Source: an uncultured Robinsoniella sp. | Lineage (GTDB): Bacteria > Bacillota > Clostridia > Lachnospirales > Lachnospiraceae | DNA: 64,000 nt | NCBI GenBank assembly: GCA_900539655.1 | Contig: UQCR01000023.1 | Coordinates: 3,428-67,427 of the forward strand | Direction: 5' to 3' | Shown here: one piece after another, positions 8,374-15,365 of the stretch | How the letters are laid out: every line of letters begins with the position of its first letter | Position numbering within the stretch: position 1 is the first letter of the stretch | The notes under the pieces: model-generated | Told to the model about the DNA's origin: nothing | What the model saw: the letters and a program-made list of their open reading frames with translations, nothing else | Database searches by the model: none | Made by a program: the position numbers and the translations under genes

Positions 8374-9882
8374 TTAATAGACAATATCTTCATCATTTAC
8401 TGTGTTAGCATTTAGAACAATACGGTCATATTGAGCAAGCCCGTAAGAAGATCCGGCTTCTACAATACAGTATTCCTCATTTTCATCGATAATTTTGATT
8501 TCCCTAAAAACGGCATAACCTTTATTTATATTATAAACGCCCTGCAGGCTTCCGGTTCCGGATACCTGGTATTTTTTAGATGAATCTTTCTTTAGAATAT
8601 AGTCTCCTACTTTGAAAAGAGTCGTACCTACATAATATTCTGTCTTTGTTTTTTCATAAACCGTTGCGGTTACGTATTTCGTTACGGTTTTTCCATCCTT
8701 ACCCACACTCTCTTTTAAAATGCTTACTTCATTATCATTTTCCTCATTCTCTGTCACAAATTCTTTTGGGATTTTAAAGAACTGTTTTTCAGCAATGGCA
8801 CTTTTGGGTATTTTAAGACCGGTTTCTCTGTTTAAGACCAGTTCAATATCTACAAAACGTTCTCCGGCATAGCGGATGACGGAATTACTGATATCCAGTT
8901 TCCCATAGTAATTATCACCATTTTGTATAATGGAAAAATCGGCATTGAAGGCAGTACCATCTTTCAGAAATCGAAAACGAACCGTCGTTTTATCGGAAAG
9001 CTCTGTCAGCAGTTTTTTATCCAATGGAATAACGAGGGACCATTTTTCGTCCGTTACCAGTTTATATACGGCGTCTCCGGTTTTCACGGATTTATTCAGG
9101 CGGAGATTCTGCTTATGATAGTTTTTCTGGTCAAAAGATTCAGGTTTTATATCTTCTACAGTCAGATTCTCATAGTCATCTACCGCATATACCACAATCC
9201 CTTCCTGTGGAGCCTGATAGAGGCTGCCCAGAACGGAAAGCTGTCCGTTGGAATTTTCAAGATCTGAAAGCGCTTTTTCGTTTGCCAGTTCTAAAACGGT
9301 GCTCTCGGTATCAGCCTTGAAATTGTAGACATTTTGAAAAGACATTTCATCAAATCCGGTAGAGAAGTTTGCCATATTGCTTCTTACTTTTGACAAGCTC
9401 TTACTATCCAGATAATCAGCTGCTGCTTCTGTCTGCGCCGGTGTCTGGGATGTTGCTGTTGTCTCTGTGCCGGATGTAGGCTCTGTTTGTCCATCTGAAT
9501 TGGTTACTGCTTCTGTTTGCTGCGTGGACTCAGTTGCAGCCTGGGTTGCCGGCTGGGTGGTTGACTGAATTGCACCGCCGATGGAATAAACGCTGTTTCC
9601 AGCGCCTACTTTTGAGCCTTCCCGGGCATAATAATTAATATTGCCGGCTTGCTCGGCAGTTACAATTTTTTCGGACTTTAAAGCAAGGGCGCTGAACCGG
9701 TAGTTACCGGACAACGGGCCTGCTGTCACTTCGTAGGCTGTTACATGGGTACTGGTCAGATACATCACCATACAGATGATCATATATACAAAAACGATTC
9801 CAAACATCAAAGTACCGATATTAAATAGAGGAAAACGCTTCATTTTCGTAATTTTTTTACTTTTTTTCTTTATAGGCAACAT
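8374..9882 (-). CDS. HlyD-like membrane-anchored envelope protein, no transporter partner nearby
   Basis: 502 residues. A Lys-rich cytosolic N-terminus is followed by one membrane helix (about 18-42) and a lipoyl/barrel-sandwich half with AGNINYYAREGSKVGAGNSVYSI split by a long Thr/Gln/Glu/Ser-rich linker. C-terminal beta-rich hairpins (YVTATVYEKTKTEYYVG) resemble HlyD/periplasmic adaptor proteins. No ABC transporter or outer-membrane gene is adjacent. In Clostridia such genes often precede yggS-sepF, which suggests a role at the division septum or cell wall; that is inference. The ATG at 9882 has GGGAGG before it and is preferred to a longer frame starting at 9918. Confidence 0.7.
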   Translation of the reverse strand: MLPIKKKSKKITKMKRFPLFNIGTLMFGIVFVYMIICMVMYLTSTHVTAYEVTAGPLSGNYRFSALALKSEKIVTAEQAGNINYYAREGSKVGAGNSVYSIGGAIQSTTQPATQAATESTQQTEAVTNSDGQTEPTSGTETTATSQTPAQTEAAADYLDSKSLSKVRSNMANFSTGFDEMSFQNVYNFKADTESTVLELANEKALSDLENSNGQLSVLGSLYQAPQEGIVVYAVDDYENLTVEDIKPESFDQKNYHKQNLRLNKSVKTGDAVYKLVTDEKWSLVIPLDKKLLTELSDKTTVRFRFLKDGTAFNADFSIIQNGDNYYGKLDISNSVIRYAGERFVDIELVLNRETGLKIPKSAIAEKQFFKIPKEFVTENEENDNEVSILKESVGKDGKTVTKYVTATVYEKTKTEYYVGTTLFKVGDYILKKDSSKKYQVSGTGSLQGVYNINKGYAVFREIKIIDENEEYCIVEAGSSYGLAQYDRIVLNANTVNDEDIVY

Positions 9883-9902
9883 TGTAGCCTCCCTTCTCGA
9901 AC

Positions 9903-9931
9903 ATTTTACCACGTTCATTTCGATTGGACAA
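9903..9931 (-). promoter_or_regulatory. Promoter for the HlyD-like/yggS/sepF operon
   Basis: On the minus strand, TTGTCC (9926-9931), a 17-base spacer and TAAAAT (9903-9908). Initiation would fall about 10-15 bases before the start codon region at 9882. Its -35 overlaps that of the divergent plus-strand promoter. Confidence 0.6.
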
Positions 9932-9951
9932 CCTAGATTTTTGTATAAAAT
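9924..9951 (+). promoter_or_regulatory. Candidate promoter for the DUF378 gene
   Basis: TTGGAC (9924-9929), a 16-base spacer and TAAAAT (9946-9951) on the plus strand, about 50 bases before the ATG at 10004. The -35 boxes of this and the divergent promoter share bases, so the two may compete for polymerase. Confidence 0.45.
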
Positions 9952-10003
9952 TTAGTAAAATGGAAAAAATAGAAAATAACCACTATAAGGAGGTAAAAAG
10001 CAA

Positions 10004-10216
10004 ATGAATTCTAAATGGTTAGATTATACTTCATTGACACTTGTGGTCATTGGTGCGATCAATTGGGGATTAATCGGATTTTTCAAATTCGACCTCGTAG
10101 CCTTTTTATTCGGCAACATGAGCTGGATTTCAAGAATTGTTTATGCTCTGGTTGGGCTTGCGGGATTATATATGATTAGTATCTACGGCCGTATTGGTCA
10201 GATGGGCAGAGATTAA
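10004..10216 (+). CDS. DUF378 domain small membrane protein
   Basis: 70-residue protein with two membrane helices, about 10-30 and 40-62. It carries the DUF378 signatures GAINWGLIGFF and IVYALVGLAGLY. The function of the family is unknown. The start is supported by AAGGAGG eight bases before the ATG. It is one of only two plus-strand genes in the window and is monocistronic, with a convergent terminator behind it. Confidence 0.9.
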   Translation: MNSKWLDYTSLTLVVIGAINWGLIGFFKFDLVAFLFGNMSWISRIVYALVGLAGLYMISIYGRIGQMGRD

Positions 10217-10234
10217 TCGTTACATGCCGCAAAA

Positions 10235-10266
10235 AAGGCTGGGTATCCAAAAAAGGACCCAGCCTT
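10235..10266. terminator. Bidirectional terminator between convergent genes
   Basis: AAGGCTGGGT (10235-10244) pairs with ACCCAGCCTT (10257-10266), extended inward by TCC/GGA. It is A-rich on the left and T-rich on the right, so it can end both the plus-strand DUF378 gene and the minus-strand P-loop gene, whose stop is at 10283. Confidence 0.85.
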
Positions 10267-10282
10267 ATATTCGTTCTATGTA

Positions 10283-10702
10283 TTACAGGGAAGCAATCAC
10301 CTTTGATTTTGCATCTTCCGGCAATTCATCAGCATCCACAGATACACTCAGCACAAACGTGATGTTGTAAGTATCTCCAATACGTTCCAGCTTTTGAAGA
10401 GTCTCTGTAATATCATCATTTTCCAATTTTGCAATCTTTAAGAAACTATCTAAATACATTTGTTCTAAATCGTTATCCTGAGAAATAATCCCATAAATAA
10501 ATCCTACGAACTCATCACAATTCGTGATGGAGTATTCCGCTGTATTGATTAAACGTACTTTATTGTTTAATTCATACATATGCTTAGCACTTTTGTCTAA
10601 ATAGACAATATTACCATGTACGGACTTGATTTCGGCATTCACCTTGTCGAGTAATAACTTTGTCTTGCCTTTTCCTTTTTGGCCTGCGATTATCTGTATC
10701 AT
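10283..10702 (-). CDS. Small P-loop ATP-binding protein of unknown function
   Basis: 139 residues with a Walker A motif GQKGKGKT (7-14) right after the first beta strand and a possible Walker B-like strand (NIVYLDK). The rest is acidic and helical. Similar clostridial proteins are sometimes labelled PilT-like, but nothing visible supports a pilus motor: it is far too short. The ATG at 10702 follows AGGAGG by eight bases and is preferred to the start at 10729. It has its own promoter and a terminator shared with the convergent DUF378 gene. Confidence 0.7.
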   Translation of the reverse strand: MIQIIAGQKGKGKTKLLLDKVNAEIKSVHGNIVYLDKSAKHMYELNNKVRLINTAEYSITNCDEFVGFIYGIISQDNDLEQMYLDSFLKIAKLENDDITETLQKLERIGDTYNITFVLSVSVDADELPEDAKSKVIASL

Positions 10703-10748
10703 TGTAATCTCCTCCTTCAGTTTCTTCATGCACGATTTTATATGTACA

Positions 10749-10777
10749 ATTATACTGCATAAGTTTAGAAATTACAA
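10749..10777 (-). promoter_or_regulatory. Promoter for the small P-loop gene
   Basis: Minus-strand TTGTAA (10772-10777), 17-base spacer, TATAAT (10749-10754). It lies just past the end of the D,D-carboxypeptidase gene (stop at 10781), so the P-loop gene is its own transcription unit. Confidence 0.75.
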
Positions 10778-10780
10778 CCT

Positions 10781-11845
10781 CTATTTGTTTATTTTAGACA
10801 ATAAATCATTCATTTCAATATATAGTTGATCTTTGGTTTCTGCCCCCATAATTATTGATATAAATGGGTTTCCATACGGGTCTTTACTCATTAGTGCAAG
10901 ACATGCTCCGGCTTCGTCCGTAGTACCTGTTTTTCCTCCAAATACAGTAACGCCTTCCGGTGCCTGTGCCAGTTTCATAAAGTAATGGTTGGTAGCATCC
11001 CATACACGCTCCACTTCTGTGTCATCAGCCAGTTTAAACTTGGCAACATAACTTTTTTGATTGATAATATCACAGAAATCATCGTATTTAAGTGCTTCCT
11101 GGAACATGAGATATACATCATATATGGTTGTATAATGCTCTTCATCCTGTAATCCGTGGGGATTAGTAAAGTGTGTATTGGTAGCACCGATATCATAAGC
11201 TTCCTGATTCATCATCTGTACAAACTCTTCTACACTTCCGCCTACGTGTTCTGCGATAGCCACACTGGCATCGTTCCCCGAAGCAATCAGAAGGCCGTAG
11301 AGAAGCTGCCTTAAGGTGTATTTATCCCCTAGCTGCAGATAACAGACGGAAGATTCCGGATCAATATCCAGTGCACTTTCATCAATGGTAATTACATCAT
11401 CCAGATTTCCATACTTCAAAGCTACCAGAGCTGTCATAATCTTGGTCAGGCTGGCCGGATACAGTCGTTCATGGACATCTTTGGAATACATAACTTCATG
11501 GTTGGTGAGATCAAAGAGACCGGCACCTTTAGAGGTTAAGTTCAGTCCGTCCAACGGTACATCCGTACCGGTAACGCAGAGATCCTGGGTAAAGGGCACT
11601 GCATAATTTGTTGTCTGGGCCTCTTCTCTCTGTAGCCCAAGTGTTACCTGGTTACGGTCAAAAGGCATCACCAGTTCAGCATCCTTCTGGCCTTTTATAA
11701 GAAAGAAATATGCCAAAAAGCCCAGTATTACAAGTAAAATAACCAGTAAAACACTAAATGTGATTACGGATTTCATTGTTTGCCTGTTCTGCTGCTGATG
11801 CCGTAATTCTCTTGGAGTTAATTGCTTATTACTTGTACATTTCAC
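10781..11845 (-). CDS. D-alanyl-D-alanine carboxypeptidase (DacF/PBP5-like, S11 family)
   Basis: Trims the terminal D-Ala from peptidoglycan stem peptides outside the membrane. 354 residues: cytosolic N-terminus, one membrane helix (27-50), then the penicillin-binding domain. Active-site motifs are SLTK (Ser132, Lys135), SGN (189-191) and KTG (305-307). The start appears to be a GTG at 11845 overlapping the end of mgsA by 17 bases, with GAGGAG about a dozen bases upstream. The next in-frame ATG, at the edge of the membrane helix, has little ribosome site. It closes the min-rodA operon, which suits a septal or shape role. Confidence 0.9.
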   Translation of the reverse strand: MKCTSNKQLTPRELRHQQQNRQTMKSVITFSVLLVILLVILGFLAYFFLIKGQKDAELVMPFDRNQVTLGLQREEAQTTNYAVPFTQDLCVTGTDVPLDGLNLTSKGAGLFDLTNHEVMYSKDVHERLYPASLTKIMTALVALKYGNLDDVITIDESALDIDPESSVCYLQLGDKYTLRQLLYGLLIASGNDASVAIAEHVGGSVEEFVQMMNQEAYDIGATNTHFTNPHGLQDEEHYTTIYDVYLMFQEALKYDDFCDIINQKSYVAKFKLADDTEVERVWDATNHYFMKLAQAPEGVTVFGGKTGTTDEAGACLALMSKDPYGNPFISIIMGAETKDQLYIEMNDLLSKINK

Positions 11846-12224
11846 GCCACTCTAAATCTCCTCTGTCTAAAGATTTAATCAATAGTTCCGCAGTTGCAAG
11901 ATTTGTTGCAAGAGGTATGTTATGGGTATCACATAAGCGGAAAATATTTTTTACATCCGGCTCATGTTTTTTAGGAGACAGCGGGTCTCTTAAAAAAATC
12001 ACCAAATCGATCTGGTTGTTTTCAATCTGTGCGCCCATCTGCTGTTCACCGCCCAAATGGCCTGCCAGATATTTATGGATATTCAAAGAGGTAACCTCTT
12101 CAATCAGCCTTCCGGTGGTTCCTGTTGCGTATAAATCATTTTTTACTAAAATCCCCCTATAGGCGATACAAAAATTCTGCATAAGTTTTTTCTTGGAATC
12201 ATGTGCAATTAAGCCAATATTCAT
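11829..12224 (-). CDS. mgsA: Methylglyoxal synthase, with Glu at the usual catalytic Asp
   Basis: Converts dihydroxyacetone phosphate to methylglyoxal and phosphate, a glycolytic bypass used under phosphate limitation. 131 residues with IAHDSKK, the phosphate loop ATGTTGR (33-39), FLRDPLSPK and IPLATNLATAE. The family motif GP(M/L)GGDQQ holds the catalytic base (Asp71 in E. coli); here it reads GHLGGEQQ with Glu60 (codon at 12045-12047). The second acidic residue, in EPDV (Asp90), is kept. The start at 12224 fits the family. It sits between rodA and the carboxypeptidase gene. Confidence 0.9.
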   Translation of the reverse strand: MNIGLIAHDSKKKLMQNFCIAYRGILVKNDLYATGTTGRLIEEVTSLNIHKYLAGHLGGEQQMGAQIENNQIDLVIFLRDPLSPKKHEPDVKNIFRLCDTHNIPLATNLATAELLIKSLDRGDLEWREMYK

Positions 12225-12239
12225 TCTACTTTCCCTCCG

Positions 12240-13343
12240 TTAATATTTTCTGACCTGAAGTCCAATATTCAAGACAATTCCGATACCTATAAAAAGTGTA
12301 ACCAGTGATGTCAGACCTGCACTTACAAAAGGCAGCGGCAGACCTGTATTTGGCAATATCCTTGTTGTTACACAGATATTGATAAATGTCTGTAAGAATA
12401 TGAGTGCTCCCATACCACAGCACACTAAGGTTCCGGCTAAATCCCTTGCTTTTTTACCGATACGGATACACTCTACCGCAATCAAAAGTTCCAGAATGAT
12501 AATGATACAACATCCCAGAAAACCTAATTCTTCTCCGGCTACGGCAAAGATAAAGTCTGTCTGGGGCTCTGCGATAAAGTTTCCGTTTTTCACGGATGAA
12601 ACAAGATTGGTGTCCAACCCTTTTCCATATAGCTGGCCTGAGCCAATGGCAATAACGGAATTCATCTGCTGGTATGCCAGTTCAGGATACTCTTCCGGTT
12701 TTAACCATGCCAGAATACGTCCTGCCTGATATCCCTGCAGTAACGTCTGGTTCGGCTGTAGTATAATGCTGAAAAATAATACTGCTGCCGGAACAGCTAC
12801 TACTATAATACCACCAATGATTTTATAACTCAACCCCGCAACGAACATCATTGTAGAAAAAATTAAAACAACCAGAATACTTGTTGAAAGATTTGGCTGG
12901 CGGTATATCAGATACCATGGAATTGCCAGCAATACCAATGCCGGAAGTATAATCTTGGGGCTATTCAGTTTTTCTTCATATTTCGAAAGAAATTTGGCAA
13001 AAAATATGATTAAGATAATTTTTACAATATCAGATGGCTGAAACTGAAGGCCTCCAATTACGATCCAACGCTGAGCTCCATTTACTTCTCTTCCCAGTAC
13101 GGGAAGCAGTGCCATTAATATAACTCCGCCGATATAGGCGATCCAGTAAAAATTCATAATCCAGGTATAGTCGATCAAGGAAATGATGACCATACAGACA
13201 AGTCCAAGAATCAGACCGATGATCTGCTTGGACATTAAGTCCTCCTGCGCGCTTCCTACTACCATTACGCCCAGAATAGACAGTGCCGTAACCCATATAA
13301 CTAATCTAAATTTATAATCCTTTAATTTGTATTGTTTTAACAT
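12240..13343 (-). CDS. rodA: RodA/FtsW-family peptidoglycan polymerase
   Basis: SEDS glycosyltransferase that polymerises lipid II for wall elongation. 367 residues, about ten membrane helices. Family landmarks are GAQRWIVIGGLQFQPSDIVKI, GQLYGKGL, EPQTDFIFAVAGEELGF and LPFVSAGLTSL. The ATG at 13343 and an in-frame GTG at 13352 are both possible; AGGG precedes the ATG. It overlaps minE by about 30 bases. The partner transpeptidase PBP2 is encoded in the preceding mre operon, supporting RodA rather than FtsW or SpoVE. Confidence 0.92.
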   Translation of the reverse strand: MLKQYKLKDYKFRLVIWVTALSILGVMVVGSAQEDLMSKQIIGLILGLVCMVIISLIDYTWIMNFYWIAYIGGVILMALLPVLGREVNGAQRWIVIGGLQFQPSDIVKIILIIFFAKFLSKYEEKLNSPKIILPALVLLAIPWYLIYRQPNLSTSILVVLIFSTMMFVAGLSYKIIGGIIVVAVPAAVLFFSIILQPNQTLLQGYQAGRILAWLKPEEYPELAYQQMNSVIAIGSGQLYGKGLDTNLVSSVKNGNFIAEPQTDFIFAVAGEELGFLGCCIIIILELLIAVECIRIGKKARDLAGTLVCCGMGALIFLQTFINICVTTRILPNTGLPLPFVSAGLTSLVTLFIGIGIVLNIGLQVRKY

Positions 13344-13563
13344 TCCCTGCACCCTGTTCTATCTCATTTATCACGTCAATATGTATATCCATGCTTTCTT
13401 CATCAATGTCCATGTATTTTTGTATCACCCTAATCAGGTCTTTTTTCATCAGTGCCATATTTTCAGCAGAGCAGTCCAGCCGCTCACTGGTTAACAGAAG
13501 CTTTAGCCGGTCTCTGGCTACATCTTTAGAACATGTTTTTCGAAATCCATGGAAATTTATCAT
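13312..13563 (-). CDS. minE: Cell division topological specificity factor MinE
   Basis: 83-residue peripheral protein that stimulates MinD ATPase and drives Min oscillation. It has a Lys/Arg-containing amphipathic start, the family segment ARDRLKLLLTSERLDCS (about 17-33) and a C-terminal dimerisation half. Many Firmicutes use DivIVA instead; MinE here fits Clostridia. It lies 11 bases after minD and overlaps rodA. Confidence 0.95.
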   Translation of the reverse strand: MINFHGFRKTCSKDVARDRLKLLLTSERLDCSAENMALMKKDLIRVIQKYMDIDEESMDIHIDVINEIEQGAGNVKTIQIKGL

Positions 13564-13574
13564 GCCGGCTCCTC

Positions 13575-14366
13575 TCAGTTTTTCTTAAAAATATTGGAAA
13601 ATCTTGAAAAGAACGTGGTTGTCTTAGTTAGATCCGCCATAGGAACATTTTCCCCGGTAATGCGACGGCTGATACTTAAAAATTCCTGTCCCGCACGTGT
13701 ATCGTTACCAGCCAGAGGTTCACCCTGATTGGTTGCAATCACAATGCTTTCTTCGTCTAAAATGGCTCCGATCAGATTCACGGCAAGAATATCGATTACA
13801 TCTTCTACAGACATCATATCTCCTCTTTTAATCATGTCCATTCTCAGACGATTTATTAATAAATCGATATCTCTGATATCTGCGGCTTCCAAAAGCCCGA
13901 TAATGCGGTCTGCATCCCGAATGGCGGATACTTCCGGTGTAGTTACTACAATGGCTCTGTCAGCGCCTGCAATGGCGTTACGAAAGCCCTGTTCTATTCC
14001 CGCCGGACAATCCAGCAGGATATAATCAAAATGTTCTTTCAGATCTTCTGTGAGTTTAACCATCTGTTCCGGAGTGACTGCGGATTTATCCCGGGTCTGA
14101 GCTGATGGCAGCAAATACAGGTTGGGATACCGTTTATCTTTGATCAGTGCCTGTTTTAAACGGCAGTTTCCTTCTACTACATCCACAAGATTGTAGACAA
14201 TCCGGTTCTCCAGTCCCATGACGACATCCAGATTACGAAGACCGATATCTGTGTCCACCAAAACGACTTTTTTATTTAATTTCGCCAATCCAGTACCTAT
14301 ATTGGCTGTAGCGGTTGTTTTACCAACGCCGCCCTTTCCGGACGTTATTACAATTACTTCACTCAT
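13575..14366 (-). CDS. minD: Septum site-determining ATPase MinD
   Basis: Deviant Walker A ATPase that binds the membrane with ATP and recruits MinC. 263 residues. The P-loop GKGGVGKTT starts near residue 10, switch I contains DTDIGLRNLD, and the later DCPAGIEQGF is the Walker B region. The C-terminal FFSRFSNIFKK is the membrane-targeting amphipathic helix. Order minC-minD-minE is canonical. Confidence 0.97.
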   Translation of the reverse strand: MSEVIVITSGKGGVGKTTATANIGTGLAKLNKKVVLVDTDIGLRNLDVVMGLENRIVYNLVDVVEGNCRLKQALIKDKRYPNLYLLPSAQTRDKSAVTPEQMVKLTEDLKEHFDYILLDCPAGIEQGFRNAIAGADRAIVVTTPEVSAIRDADRIIGLLEAADIRDIDLLINRLRMDMIKRGDMMSVEDVIDILAVNLIGAILDEESIVIATNQGEPLAGNDTRAGQEFLSISRRITGENVPMADLTKTTTFFSRFSNIFKKN

Positions 14367-14438
14367 GCTATATCCTCCAAAATAACATTATTTATTTTCG
14401 TTATCTGGTGTATTTTCTGTTTTAATTTAAGCTGTTGT

Positions 14439-15116
14439 TTAAAGGGAGATGTCATTTAATGCATCCTGAGATATGTTTTTAACAAAGATGTGATCATCTT
14501 TTATGTATGCAATCTTGGGATCAATGGCATATTCCCCGGTATCCACTTTTTTTGTGATAGCGCTTCGCGCTATTTTATCGGCAATACGGATCTGGTTTGG
14601 CTTCATGATCAGTGCTGCAACAAAGCATTCCCGATTGCCGCTTGCCCCGGCATACACATTGCCCCGGCAGGATCCAAGTACGACAATATTGCCTTTGGAT
14701 GTTACGATTCCTCCGGGATTCACATCTCCAAGGATGATGATGCTTGTCTCTGCTTCTAAGACCTGTCCTGCCCTCAGTGTGCCTTTATAGAACTGTCCGT
14801 CACGCCTGTCCAACTCTTCCATAGCAGTAGTGACGGCATTCTTATAGTACTCTTCATCGTCTTTTCTTTCGTCTACCACACATAGTATATGGATCCTGGA
14901 ATTATTTACAATGGCGGAAACCATATCTTTCTCCTGCTGTTTTGTAAGTACTCTCCCCCGGAAAGTGATCGCCATTTTAGCATCCTGGAAAAAATTTGTT
15001 GATTCCTGGAATTTATCTGCGACTGCCTGAAGCAATTCGTCAAAGGGAAGTTTATCATCCAGTATTACAATAAGACCATACTTATTGCTTTTAATAATGA
15101 CGGAACTTTGATTCAT
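14439..15116 (-). CDS. minC: Septum site-determining protein MinC
   Basis: FtsZ polymerisation inhibitor recruited by MinD. 225 residues from the ATG at 15116. The N-terminal domain binds FtsZ and the C-terminal beta-helix has the typical GDVNPGGIVTSKGNIVVLG and RGNVYAGASGN turns (about 130-165). Starts further upstream, up to a GTG at 15161, are open; none has a strong ribosome site, so the exact start is uncertain. It heads the second half of the envelope block after a 250-base intergenic region. Confidence 0.92.
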   Translation of the reverse strand: MNQSSVIIKSNKYGLIVILDDKLPFDELLQAVADKFQESTNFFQDAKMAITFRGRVLTKQQEKDMVSAIVNNSRIHILCVVDERKDDEEYYKNAVTTAMEELDRRDGQFYKGTLRAGQVLEAETSIIILGDVNPGGIVTSKGNIVVLGSCRGNVYAGASGNRECFVAALIMKPNQIRIADKIARSAITKKVDTGEYAIDPKIAYIKDDHIFVKNISQDALNDISL

Positions 15117-15171
15117 AGTGATACCCATCGCATATTGCAGATAAGACTGCAATGCTGCCACAAATAAAATA

Positions 15172-15224
15172 GGTTGAAAGAAGCACAGCGTGGCGTCCTT
15201 TCATTTCTCAATTTTCTTTCAACC
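15172..15224 (-). terminator. Inverted repeat, possible terminator or attenuator before minC
   Basis: GGTTGAAAGAA (15172-15182) is perfectly complementary to TTCTTTCAACC (15214-15224), followed in the minus direction by a T-rich run. It lies between PBP2 and minC, so it may end the mre-PBP2 transcript or attenuate transcription into min. Confidence 0.5.
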
Positions 15225-15228
15225 CCCA

Positions 15229-15290
15229 GAGCGTGTTTGAAAATTGCTTTCTGACAGCTGTGCGTCACACTCTCTGACATTGTGCAATAT
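15229..15290. repeat. Dispersed palindromic repeat, copy 1
   Basis: Begins GAGCGTGTTTGAAAATTGC (15229-15247) and continues through CTGACAGCTGTGC to a degenerate right side ending TGTGCAAT. The first block and the CAGCTGT core recur at 33243-33294; shorter relatives lie at 34241 and 61028. Confidence 0.65.
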
Positions 15291-15365
15291 TTTAAATAGT
15301 CTGAAATACGGTCCGGATCAGGCTGGGTATTGAAATTTCTTTATACCCTGCCTGAGGGACTGATA

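Noticed and set aside
10283..10702. PilT twitching-motility ATPase
   Set aside because: Only the Walker A is shared; length and other motifs do not fit and no pilus genes are nearby.
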